NCBI GenBank assembly: GCA_902385765.1
Contig: CABMGU010000059.1
Location: forward strand, 1 to 11,841
Source: an uncultured archaeon
GTDB taxonomy: Archaea; Nanobdellota; Nanobdellia; Woesearchaeales; ARS49
Direction: 5' to 3'
Length of the DNA stretch: 11,841 bases
Position numbers and translations under genes: made by a program. The number at the start of each line of letters is the position of its first letter. The stretch's first letter is position 1. Under the pieces are notes generated by a model. That model was given only the letters and a program-made list of their open reading frames with translations, was not told the DNA's origin and searched no databases. This document shows, one piece after another, positions 1 to 5,835 of this stretch.

Positions 1-810
1 ACCGCAGTCTACAAGAACGTTCTTTTCCATCCATTCGAGTCTTCCTGGCCAGGATGTAATAGCTAATCCTTTTTGTATTATCTCCTCTTTCACGTCAAGC
101 AGTTCGCAGACTTTTTTTGCTATTCCTGCGTTTTTCTTTTGGAATTCTCCGAGTAGTCCGATTTTTCCTTCGTATGGTTGTGCAACAAATAGCTGGTTGT
201 TTTTGCATTTTTCTTTTATCCATTGCAGTCCTGCGTTATCGTGGCACGTTACAACTTTGGAATTTTTCTTGATTATTCCGCACTTGTCTTTGGTAATTTT
301 CTCGATAGTATCTCCAAGTATGTGTGTGTGGTCTAATCCGATGTTTGTGAGCACTGCTATTTCTGCATCTACGACATTTGTGCTGTCGAGTGTTCCTCCC
401 AGTCCTACTTCCCAGACTACAAAGTCAACGTTGTGTTTGGCAAAGTGCAGTATTCCCATTACTGTTGCGTATTCAAAGAACGTAAGTTGTACTCCTGTGT
501 TTCGTGTTTTTTCGATTAGTTCTGCAAGTTCTTCGTCAGAAATGTTTTTCCTGTTTATTTGTATTCTTTCATTGAAATTTACTAAATGTGGCGAGGTGAA
601 CAATCCTACCTTATGCCCTCCTGTCTGTAATGTATCAGCAATAAACGCTGCAGTGCTTCCTTTTCCGTTTGTTCCGGTTATGTGTATGAATCGTAATTTC
701 TTGTGTGGGTTGCCTAATTTATCAAGAGCGTCGAATGTGGGCTGTAAGCCTAGTTTTATCTTGTTTTCTCTAAGCTGATACAACTTTTCTATTTCTTCTT
801 TGACCCCCAT
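1..810 (-). CDS. folC: Folylpolyglutamate synthase / dihydrofolate synthase (FolC), C-terminus cut by window edge
   Basis: Mur-ligase-family enzyme that adds glutamate to folate (or to dihydropteroate) using ATP in the cytoplasm. I translated this frame by hand: it is open from the ATG at 810 down to base 1, 270 residues with no stop. Visible family motifs are the P-loop GTNGKGS (residues 46-52), SPHL (73-76), EVGLGGTLDSTN (about 134-145) and TNIGLDH (155-161), followed by SWPGRLEW (about 253-260), where the C-terminal ligase domain begins. Full-length homologues are roughly 400-430 residues, so the missing end lies left of the window. The ATG is 22 nt downstream of the RIO1 stop, with no clear promoter or Shine-Dalgarno between them, so co-transcription with the kinase is likely. 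The family is certain; whether the enzyme is mono- or bifunctional cannot be read from the sequence. Confidence 0.93.
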   Translation of the reverse strand, partial: MGVKEEIEKLYQLRENKIKLGLQPTFDALDKLGNPHKKLRFIHITGTNGKGSTAAFIADTLQTGGHKVGLFTSPHLVNFNERIQINRKNISDEELAELIEKTRNTGVQLTFFEYATVMGILHFAKHNVDFVVWEVGLGGTLDSTNVVDAEIAVLTNIGLDHTHILGDTIEKITKDKCGIIKKNSKVVTCHDNAGLQWIKEKCKNNQLFVAQPYEGKIGLLGEFQKKNAGIAKKVCELLDVKEEIIQKGLAITSWPGRLEWMEKNVLVDCG

Positions 811-832
811 ATTGTCGTCGAGAAAAAGCTCT

Positions 833-1543
833 CTATTTAAGTATTTTCTTTAATACCTGTTCTTCTTCAGCTTTTACCCCCCATTTCTTGAAGAGTTCGC
901 ATATGTTGTGCACGTCTCTTTTCAGGTATGCTTCTGCATTTGCGTTGTCCAGCGGTGTTGCTTGTGACATGTCAATCAGCACCGGTTTCTGGTTGTAATT
1001 GAGTATGTTAAACCCGCTTAGGTCTGCGTGCACGAGTCCTGCTTTGTAGAGTCTTCTCATCTGTTCTACTACTTCTTCAAAGAATTCTTTTGGTTTTTCC
1101 GGTTTGTCTTTGTTTAGTTTTTGTGCTGCTTGTTCGTCTCCTATGAATTCCATTATTAGTATGTTGGACATTACAGTGTATGGCGTTGGCACTCTCACTT
1201 CTGCTTCTCTTGCTTTTAGTAAATTTCTGTATTCTCTGTGTGCCCATGCGAATATTACGTCTCTTCTGTTGCTTTTTAGTCCTGAGTATCTTGGGTCTGC
1301 TTTGATGTAGTCATACATCCTGTTGAAGTCGCAGGTTTGCAGTCTGTATATTTTTACTATCCTGATTTCGCCGTCTTTTTTTGCTGTGAATATGTGGGCT
1401 TCTTTGCCTGAGCTTAATGGGCTGTGCAGTCCGTCAATGTATCCCTGGGTTATCAGTTTGAACAGGTTCTTTTCAGTGAACAGGTCAAACACGTGTTTGA
1501 GTGTTTTGTAGTCTTCTCTTTGTTTTGTTCCCATTCGTGGCAT
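833..1543 (-). CDS. rio1: RIO1-family atypical serine kinase/ATPase
   Basis: Atypical protein kinase/ATPase; in archaea and eukaryotes the RIO1 family acts in late maturation of the small ribosomal subunit. The 236 residues carry the RIO signature: nucleotide-binding loop SSGKEA (44-49), ATP-binding lysine K64 in IVKIYR, catalytic loop LVHADLSGFNIL with D174 and N179, and metal-binding D191 in LIDMSQA. The YLKRD segment (207-210) near the C-terminus is also typical. The length is close to archaeal RIO1 proteins and short of eukaryotic RIO1, which has long tails. The start at 1543 lies about 27 nt downstream of a TATA box, which fits a leaderless mRNA; a second Met at residue 4 is possible. 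RIO1 rather than RIO2 is chosen from STGKEA-like and HADLS-type motifs and the lack of an N-terminal winged-helix domain. FolC follows 22 nt downstream. Confidence 0.93.
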   Translation of the reverse strand: MPRMGTKQREDYKTLKHVFDLFTEKNLFKLITQGYIDGLHSPLSSGKEAHIFTAKKDGEIRIVKIYRLQTCDFNRMYDYIKADPRYSGLKSNRRDVIFAWAHREYRNLLKAREAEVRVPTPYTVMSNILIMEFIGDEQAAQKLNKDKPEKPKEFFEEVVEQMRRLYKAGLVHADLSGFNILNYNQKPVLIDMSQATPLDNANAEAYLKRDVHNICELFKKWGVKAEEEQVLKKILK

Positions 1544-1565
1544 AATTTTGTGTATCTGCTTTCAT

Positions 1566-1573
1566 CTTATAAT
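1566..1573 (-). promoter_or_regulatory. TATA box for the RIO1-folC pair
   Basis: On the minus strand the sequence reads ATTATAAG. Its centre is about 27 nt upstream of the RIO1 ATG, the usual archaeal TATA-to-start distance, so the message is probably leaderless. The same geometry recurs at most single genes in this window. Confidence 0.55.
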
Positions 1574-1584
1574 GCTTGCGTGCC

Positions 1585-1677
1585 AACGCCGTGCTGCCTC
1601 GGTCTTGACCGAGGTGAGTTTATCTCCCTCTTACAGGTATGAGGGAGAGAAAGTCAGTCTAAGACCAGCACGGCGTT
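1585..1677 (-). ncRNA. Candidate structured RNA, three-way junction, family not recognised
   Basis: A perfect 12-bp stem (1585-1596 with 1666-1677) encloses two perfect hairpins: 1597-1603 with 1608-1614 (7 bp, 4-nt loop) and 1623-1630 with 1641-1648 (8 bp, 10-nt loop). A 17-nt single strand (1649-1665) contains the near-palindrome GTCTTAGAC. All pairs are Watson-Crick, so the fold does not reveal the strand. The minus strand is preferred because a TTTAAAAA box at 1704-1711 predicts a minus-strand start near 1680, just before the stem. The 87-nt span closed by a 7-bp GCCGTGC/GCACGGC end looks tRNA-like at first. However, two paired bases lie between the T-like arm and the acceptor stem, and the loop sizes are wrong for a tRNA. 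It could be a small stable RNA or a leader read through into RIO1. Confidence 0.5.
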
Positions 1678-1703
1678 TCTCATCTACGCTGTTTTTCAAA
1701 AAC

Positions 1704-1711
1704 TTTTTAAA
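1704..1711. promoter_or_regulatory. TATA-like box, possibly bidirectional, between two structured RNAs
   Basis: The box reads TTTTTAAA on the plus strand and TTTAAAAA on the minus strand. A start 24-30 nt away falls near 1734 on the plus strand, where the helix at 1736 begins, and near 1680 on the minus strand, where the stem at 1677 begins. The flanks (AAAC before, CCCTG after) match the flanks of the SRP RNA promoter at 7336-7353. Activity in both directions is inference from spacing. Confidence 0.45.
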
Positions 1712-1733
1712 CCCTGGAAACCTCTTACTTCTT

Positions 1734-1846
1734 CATAAGAAAAGGTCACAATTACGGCCCTTCACGAGAGTACCCAGTGGAGCTGTCGGCTTTGCCAAGC
1801 AATGACCCTTGGGGGTTAGTGTATAGGGCTACAAGACCTTTCTTAA
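1734..1846 (+). ncRNA. Candidate structured RNA or dnaG 5' leader, cloverleaf-like, family not recognised
   Basis: A closing helix pairs 1736-1747 with 1835-1845 (11 bp, A1740 bulged). A second helix pairs 1756-1761 with 1825-1830 (6 bp). Inside are three small hairpins: 1762-1765 with 1777-1780; 1788-1790 with 1794-1796, extended by GCT/AGC; and 1803-1808 with 1813-1818. Three pairs (G1756-T1830, T1762-G1780, G1804-T1817) are G-U wobbles on the plus strand and would be A-C mismatches on the minus strand, which supports plus-strand transcription. The first helix begins where the TATA box at 1704-1711 predicts a start. I compared it by eye with 5S, SRP, RNase P, tRNA and common riboswitch motifs and found no match. 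No T-rich terminator follows directly, so it may continue into the dnaG leader. Confidence 0.45.
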
Positions 1847-1864
1847 GCTCAAAATCAAATCCGA

Positions 1865-1997
1865 GCTGAAATAGAACAAGTTAAATGATAATAATCATTC
1901 ATCATTAAAATCATTCCAAAATGAGTCAAAAACATCCAGAATCGGCGTAAAAAAGCTTGATTTAGGTTGTTTTGGCTAAACTTGTTCTGTTTTAGCC
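1865..1997 (+). promoter_or_regulatory. Long-range 18-bp stem and competing hairpin upstream of dnaG
   Basis: Bases 1865-1882 pair with 1979-1996 over 18 consecutive positions, 16 Watson-Crick and two G-U (G1868-T1993, T1872-G1989), both wobbles only on the plus strand. The right arm also forms a local hairpin, 1974-1980 with 1991-1997 (7 bp, GGCTAAA/TTTAGCC, 10-nt loop). The two folds share bases and exclude each other. The structure ends 19 nt before the dnaG ATG, close to its probable ribosome-binding site. The enclosed ~96 nt are AT-rich with little other structure. It could be a translational switch, part of a longer leader RNA, or simply an inverted repeat of unknown origin. Confidence 0.4.
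1884..1915. repeat. AT-rich palindrome and ATCATT direct repeats
   Basis: AATGAT-AATA-ATCATT (1884-1899) is a 6-4-6 palindrome. ATCATT then recurs at 1901-1906 and 1910-1915. The palindrome resembles metal-regulator operators such as Fur/DtxR-type boxes, but it sits in AT-rich sequence inside the larger stem, where such palindromes arise easily. No metal-related gene is adjacent. Confidence 0.3.
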
Positions 1998-2002
1998 GTA
2001 TT

Positions 2003-2007
2003 GGGGG
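2003..2007 (+). promoter_or_regulatory. G-rich Shine-Dalgarno-like site for dnaG
   Basis: GGGGG lies 8 nt before the ATG at 2016. It decides between that ATG and an in-frame TTG at 2001 and implies a leadered mRNA, unlike most single genes here. A similar GGGGGG precedes the lipoprotein gene. Confidence 0.5.
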
Positions 2008-2015
2008 AAAATAAA

Positions 2016-3272
2016 ATGGGAAAAATCAGTCCGGTATCATCAAAATACATTATAAATTCAACGATAGAGATAGAGGGTGTTGTAGATAGGCCTGACGTTA
2101 TTGGTGCTATCTTTGGTCAGACAGAAGGTCTGTTAGGTGAAGATCTTGAATTAAGAGAGCTTCAGCGTTCTGGCAGGATTGGCCGTATTGAGGTCAATAT
2201 TGACACCAAGGGTGGCAAGAGTATTGGTTCTATCATAATTCCGAGCTCTTTGGACAAGGCTGAGACAGCTATTGTTGCTGCTGCTTTGGAAATCATTCAG
2301 CGTATTGGTCCGTGCAATGCTAAAGTGAAGGTCCAGAACATTGAGGACGTTCGTGTCAGCAAGCGTAGCTTCGTCATCGAGAGAGCCAAGCAGTTGCTCA
2401 AGCAGTTGATGGACAAGGTTATGCCTGACAGCACTGAGATTGCTGAAGAGGTTGCGTATTCGGTCCGTGTTATGGAAGTTTGCGAGTACGGTAAAGACCG
2501 TCTTCCTGCTGGTCCGTGTATTGATGACTCTGATGAGATTATTGTTGTGGAAGGCCGTGCAGACGTTCTTACCTTGTTGAAGCATGGTTTCAAGAACGTT
2601 ATTGCTATGAATGGTACTTCTGTGCCTCAGACAGTTATTGATTTGTCGCACCGTAAGGATTTGGTTGCGTTTGTTGATGGCGACCGTGGTGGAAACCTGA
2701 TTATTCGTGACCTGTTGAACGTGGCAGAGATTGATTTTGTCACGCGCGCTCCTGACGGCAAGGAAGTTGAAGAGCTTGCGAAGAAGGAGATTCATAAGGC
2801 ATTGCGTAGCAGGATTACTGCTGAGCAGGCAAAGCTTGAATTGTCAAGCATTGACACTTCTCAGTCGATAAGAAGGCCGGTTATCACAAGGCCTATGCCT
2901 GCGTCTATGCCAACTGCTGCAGTTCCTCGTCCGATGCCTGCCATGTCAGCTCCAGCGCCTCGCTTAAAGCCTGCTTTGCGTGATGAAGAGCGCAGGCATC
3001 TTGGCGAAATGCTTGAGTCTTTGATAGGCACTCGCGGTGCTTATGTGCTTGACGAGAAGTTGAGTGTTCTTGGCAAGGTTCCTTTTGCAGAGCTTAACAG
3101 CACTTTGAAGTCTTTGAACGCAGGCGTTTACGCTGTCGTGTTTGATGGTGTTGTTGATGCTTCGCTTGTCGAGGTTGCTGATAAGACATCTATCAAGCAC
3201 ATTGTTGCAATGGACTCAAAGGTTGATCCTGCTTCCTGCAGGTTGAACATTGTGACCGCTGCAATGCTGTAA
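2016..3272 (+). CDS. dnaG: Archaeal DnaG-type primase / exosome subunit
   Basis: Archaeal DnaG, a TOPRIM protein with reported primase activity and a structural role in the RNA-degrading exosome. From the ATG at 2016 it has 418 residues. The N-terminal archaeal-specific part (GVVDRPDVIGAIFGQTEGLLG, about 21-41) is highly characteristic. The TOPRIM domain (about 172-270) shows the conserved glutamate in VVEGRADV (E179) and the DGDRGG motif (D221, D223). A Pro/Met/Ala-rich linker (about 288-320) joins a C-terminal domain that ends in LNIVTAAML. Bacterial zinc-ribbon and helicase-binding domains are absent, as expected for archaea. I chose the ATG over the TTG five codons upstream because it follows a G-rich ribosome-binding site and homologues begin MGKISP-like. 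The leader is long and structured. A HerA-like gene follows 37 nt downstream but has its own TATA box. Confidence 0.96.
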   Translation: MGKISPVSSKYIINSTIEIEGVVDRPDVIGAIFGQTEGLLGEDLELRELQRSGRIGRIEVNIDTKGGKSIGSIIIPSSLDKAETAIVAAALEIIQRIGPCNAKVKVQNIEDVRVSKRSFVIERAKQLLKQLMDKVMPDSTEIAEEVAYSVRVMEVCEYGKDRLPAGPCIDDSDEIIVVEGRADVLTLLKHGFKNVIAMNGTSVPQTVIDLSHRKDLVAFVDGDRGGNLIIRDLLNVAEIDFVTRAPDGKEVEELAKKEIHKALRSRITAEQAKLELSSIDTSQSIRRPVITRPMPASMPTAAVPRPMPAMSAPAPRLKPALRDEERRHLGEMLESLIGTRGAYVLDEKLSVLGKVPFAELNSTLKSLNAGVYAVVFDGVVDASLVEVADKTSIKHIVAMDSKVDPASCRLNIVTAAML

Positions 3273-3275
3273 ACC

Positions 3276-3295
3276 TTTTTATACTTCTTTTTTTC
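3276..3295 (+). promoter_or_regulatory. TATA box of the HerA-like gene, overlapping a T-rich dnaG terminator
   Basis: TTTTTATA (3276-3283) centres about 27-30 nt before the ATG at 3310, giving a near-leaderless start. The same stretch has two T runs right after the dnaG stop (TAA at 3270-3272), which fits an archaeal T-rich terminator. Confidence 0.55.
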
Positions 3296-3309
3296 TTGTT
3301 AGTTAAAAG

Positions 3310-4638
3310 ATGGTGTTTGAAGTTATTCTTGGACGTGAGCAGAAGGATCAGGAGAAGTACGGTACTGCTGGTGCTGTTTTTCTTGGTAAGCATTATGTTA
3401 AGATGGGTGCTGTTACGGCTCTTTCCCAGCCGGTTTTTCTTGACTTGAACAAGGCTCACGTTGTTTTTGTGTGTGGCAAGCGTGGTTCTGGAAAATCTTA
3501 CTCTATGGGTGTTATTGCTGAGGGTATTGCCCAGCTTCCTGATGAGATGCGTAATCGTTTGTCTGTTATACTGTTTGATACTATGGGCATTTATTGGACG
3601 ATGAAGTATCCTAATCATCGTGATGAGCCTCTTCTGAAGGAATGGGGTTTTGAGGGCAAGGGCATTGATGTGAAAATATATACTCCTTTCGGCTTTTTTA
3701 AGAAGTGGAAGGAGGAGGGCATTCCTACTGATGTTCCTTTTGCTTTGAATCCTGCTGAATTGTCGCCTGAGGATTGGAATTTGACTTTTGAGCTCCAGTC
3801 TACCGACCCTGTTGCTGTTTTTGTTGAGCGTTTGATTCTTGAGTTGAAAAAATCCGGCAGACAGTATGACATCCCTGACATTCTTCGTGCGATTGATGAG
3901 GATAAGACTGAGGAATTGCGCGTCAGGCAGGCTGCGAAGAATCGTTTTGTTTCAGTTGAGGAGTGGGGTGTTTTTTCTCCGAAAGCGACTCCTGTTAAGG
4001 AGCTTGCTAAAGCCGGTCAGATTTCCATTTTGGACCTGAGCGCTTATGCTGTTATGCCTAATGGCTGGCGTATCAAGCATCTCGTGATGGGTCTTGTTTG
4101 TATGAAATTATTCATTGAGCGTATGAAGGCAAGGAAGGATGAGGAATATGCTGCTGTTCATGAAGCCATTCATTATCTTGTTGAGGAGCACGATGAGCCC
4201 AAAGAGTCTGAAATGCCGATTTGCTGGCTTCTTGTTGATGAAGCTCACGAGTTTATGCCTAGTGTGGGCAGGACTTCCAGTTCTGATGCTTTGATTACTT
4301 TGTTAAGGGAGGGTCGTCAGCCTGGTATCGCGATGGTGTTGGCTACCCAGCAGCCTGGCAAGATTCATACTGATGCTATGACGCAGTCTGATATTATTCT
4401 GGCTCACCGTTTGACTGCAAAGATTGATACTGATGCTCTTGGTTCTTTATTGCAGAGTTATTTGAGAACAGGTCTTGATACAGAGCTTGATAATTTGCCT
4501 CGTGTTGCTGGTGCTTGTATTGCGCTTGATGATGTTAATGAGCGTATGTACCCTATGCGCGTCCGTCCTCGTTTTAGCTGGCACGGTGGCGGTGCTCCGG
4601 GTGTGCTAAAAGAGAAGAAGGAAGCTTTTGAATTCTAG
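3310..4638 (+). CDS. HerA-like (DUF87) hexameric ATPase / DNA translocase
   Basis: P-loop ATPase of the HerA-FtsK superfamily; HerA proteins act as ring-shaped DNA translocases, in archaea commonly with the nuclease NurA in end resection. The 442 residues show Walker A GKRGSGKS (56-63), Walker B WLLVDEAHEF (306-315, D310/E311), a REGRQPG segment (333-339) and the sensor LATQQPG (344-350). The strand VFLDLNKAHVVFVCG preceding Walker A fits the DUF87 core. The segment SGRQYDIPDILRAI (about 182-195) sits in the variable insert. No convincing N-terminal HAS-barrel is seen, and no NurA gene is in the window, so this may be one of the HerA-like paralogues rather than HerA itself. It is the last gene before a convergent hairpin. 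Superfamily assignment is firm; exact role is not. Confidence 0.88.
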   Translation: MVFEVILGREQKDQEKYGTAGAVFLGKHYVKMGAVTALSQPVFLDLNKAHVVFVCGKRGSGKSYSMGVIAEGIAQLPDEMRNRLSVILFDTMGIYWTMKYPNHRDEPLLKEWGFEGKGIDVKIYTPFGFFKKWKEEGIPTDVPFALNPAELSPEDWNLTFELQSTDPVAVFVERLILELKKSGRQYDIPDILRAIDEDKTEELRVRQAAKNRFVSVEEWGVFSPKATPVKELAKAGQISILDLSAYAVMPNGWRIKHLVMGLVCMKLFIERMKARKDEEYAAVHEAIHYLVEEHDEPKESEMPICWLLVDEAHEFMPSVGRTSSSDALITLLREGRQPGIAMVLATQQPGKIHTDAMTQSDIILAHRLTAKIDTDALGSLLQSYLRTGLDTELDNLPRVAGACIALDDVNERMYPMRVRPRFSWHGGGAPGVLKEKKEAFEF

Positions 4639-4651
4639 CCGCAGGGGTCTA

Positions 4652-4676
4652 AGGGGAGCGGCGGTTGAGCTCCCCT
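4652..4676. terminator. Hairpin between convergent genes
   Basis: AGGGGAGC pairs with GCTCCCCT (4652-4659 with 4669-4676, 8 bp, 9-nt loop), 14 nt past the HerA-like stop. A/T-rich sequence follows before the stop of the convergent lipoprotein gene at 4724. It may aid termination or protect the 3' end. There is no T run directly after it on the plus strand, so it is not a classic bacterial intrinsic terminator. Confidence 0.5.
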
Positions 4677-4723
4677 GGATATTATTGCGAAGCCTAAAAT
4701 CTAGAAATATAAAATAAAAAAAT

Positions 4724-5533
4724 TTAATCGCAGGGCGCATCAAAGTCGTTGTCTTTGAGGCTGTTGAATTTCATGTCGTTGAACTGGTATTTTACTTCGT
4801 TTCCGTTTGCGTCTGTTACAACGATTTTGTGTGGCACTCCGTATGTGTCATCTACCCACACATCGTATGTTGCGCCGTCTTTTGTGTATTTGATGTACGT
4901 TACAACCCTTTCATCGACTGTTTGTGGTCCTACAATCTTCGCGTCTGCAGGTATTTCTTTTGTCCACTGGTAGGGCGTTTTTGGTATGTCAATGCTGGTC
5001 ACGTCTACATCGAATTTTTTCTTTGTGTTGTCAACATTTTTGCTTAGACATCTTGCCGGTTCTTCGCAGCAGCCTATTCCCAGGTCAACGTATATCGTGT
5101 CATAGTAACTGTCTTGTACATAGTAGTCTTCTGAGTATTTCTTTATTTTCATCTTTGTTCCTTTGACCAGGTATGTGTCAAGGAAAAGGTTCTTTGTTGA
5201 AGTTCCTCCATACAAATATTGCAGGCTTGATACTTTTTCGTCTGCTCGCTTGAGGAGCTCTTTTAATTGCGGGCTCATTTCCTGTGTTACCACTGGCGCC
5301 GTTTCAGGTGCTTTTTGCTGTCTTTCTGATGGTAAAGTTGTTACTGGTGGTGGTGTTCTGCCCACTTCTTGTGTTGCTGGCGGTGTTGCCGCTACTTTTT
5401 CATCAGCTGCCACGGGCGCCTTTTCATCAACTGTTGCAGGTATTTTATCTGCAGTTGCTTTTTCTTCTGCTTTTGGTGCAGCGCATGCTACCAGCATCAA
5501 TAATAGTATTCCTAATATCCATATTTTTCTCAT
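4724..5533 (-). CDS. Secreted lipoprotein with LolA-like C-terminal domain
   Basis: Predicted membrane-anchored lipoprotein of 269 residues. A basic start, a hydrophobic stretch (4-16) and lipobox LVAC (14-17) give a mature N-terminal Cys17. A low-complexity Ala/Pro/Lys/Glu linker follows (about 18-88). The folded part (about 90-269) is rich in beta-type sequence; near its end, WVDDTYGVPHKIVVTDANG followed by VKYQF resembles the LolA/LppX-type lipoprotein-carrier fold, which is a judgement from pattern only. The paired cysteines in GIGCCEEPARC (about 152-162) and a Cys one residue from the end suggest disulfides. The start is fixed by a strong GGGGGG site six nt upstream. The gene follows a small membrane-protein gene by 12 nt and is probably co-transcribed with it. 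It may bind or carry a lipid outside the membrane, but no substrate can be inferred. Confidence 0.8.
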   Translation of the reverse strand: MRKIWILGILLLMLVACAAPKAEEKATADKIPATVDEKAPVAADEKVAATPPATQEVGRTPPPVTTLPSERQQKAPETAPVVTQEMSPQLKELLKRADEKVSSLQYLYGGTSTKNLFLDTYLVKGTKMKIKKYSEDYYVQDSYYDTIYVDLGIGCCEEPARCLSKNVDNTKKKFDVDVTSIDIPKTPYQWTKEIPADAKIVGPQTVDERVVTYIKYTKDGATYDVWVDDTYGVPHKIVVTDANGNEVKYQFNDMKFNSLKDNDFDAPCD

Positions 5534-5539
5534 TTGTAT

Positions 5540-5545
5540 CCCCCC
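5540..5545 (-). promoter_or_regulatory. Strong G-rich ribosome-binding site of the lipoprotein gene
   Basis: On the minus strand GGGGGG lies six nt before the lipoprotein ATG and directly abuts the stop codon of the upstream small gene. This fits an internal operon gene that needs a Shine-Dalgarno, unlike the leaderless first genes. Confidence 0.6.
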
Positions 5546-5752
5546 TTAGTGTAATGGTCGCGGTCTTGCGTATAATTGTTCGTCTGGTGTTCCGTGTACC
5601 ATTGATATCATGCTTGCTACGAACATTATTGTGAATATGATTCCAAACGCAAATGCCCAGGTTTGTGAGAATCTGGGAATGTATAGTGCGCTGACGAGGA
5701 ATCCGATCATGCTGACTGCAAGAAAGCTTGTTTTTAGTGGTGCTGTTGCCAT
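5546..5752 (-). CDS. Small two-helix membrane protein, function unknown
   Basis: I do not recognise this 68-residue protein. It has two hydrophobic segments (about 10-25 and 33-52) joined by a short polar turn (IPRFSQ), and a polar tail ending in TPDEQLYARPRPLH. Both termini are therefore on the same side of the membrane. It is considered real because a minus-strand TATA box sits about 27 nt upstream of the ATG, its stop codon directly abuts the ribosome-binding site of the downstream lipoprotein gene, and there is no competing gene. Co-transcription suggests a shared envelope role. The presenilin-like protease is transcribed divergently from the same 83-bp intergenic region. Confidence 0.72.
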   Translation of the reverse strand: MATAPLKTSFLAVSMIGFLVSALYIPRFSQTWAFAFGIIFTIMFVASMISMVHGTPDEQLYARPRPLH

Positions 5753-5774
5753 GTTGTGCTGAAGCAGGTTTTCA

Positions 5775-5783
5775 CTTTATATA
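5775..5783 (-). promoter_or_regulatory. TATA box for the small membrane protein-lipoprotein pair
   Basis: On the minus strand TATATAAAG is centred about 27 nt before the ATG at 5752, giving a leaderless start for the two-gene unit. Confidence 0.6.
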
Positions 5784-5803
5784 TTTTTTGGCATAAATGG
5801 TTA

Positions 5804-5812
5804 GATTTATAA
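5804..5812 (+). promoter_or_regulatory. TATA box for the presenilin-like protease gene
   Basis: TTTATAAA is centred about 28 nt before the ATG at 5836. It lies back to back with the divergent TATA box at 5775-5783, about 20 bp apart. Confidence 0.6.
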
Positions 5813-5835
5813 ACGGCTCTGGTCTTGGTTGAAAC

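Noticed and set aside
197..778. Plus-strand open frame of 193 codons
   Set aside because: It lies opposite the FolC reading frame, which carries all Mur-ligase motifs. The product is low-complexity Ser/Phe-rich sequence typical of an antisense shadow.
1588..1674. tRNA gene (Leu/Ser/Sec type) on the minus strand
   Set aside because: The ends pair like an acceptor stem, but pairing continues for 12 bp, the T-like arm has no TTCRA loop of seven, the anticodon-like loop has ten bases, and no D-arm consensus is present.
1734..1846. 5S rRNA or RNase P RNA
   Set aside because: The 5S helix III/loop C consensus and the RNase P P4 elements (GAAAGTCC-type and ACAGAA-type) are missing on both strands.
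2001..2003. TTG as the dnaG start
   Set aside because: It overlaps the G-rich ribosome-binding site, and the ATG at 2016 has correct spacing and matches the usual N-terminus.
2151..2795. Minus-strand open frame of 214 codons opposite dnaG
   Set aside because: The dnaG frame is conserved through its TOPRIM motifs. The antisense product is rich in Asn/Arg/Leu with no recognisable domain and no promoter.
5163..5634. Plus-strand hydrophobic open frames opposite the lipoprotein gene
   Set aside because: Hydrophobicity comes from reading the Ala/Pro/Lys/Glu linker in antisense; there is no promoter and no domain.
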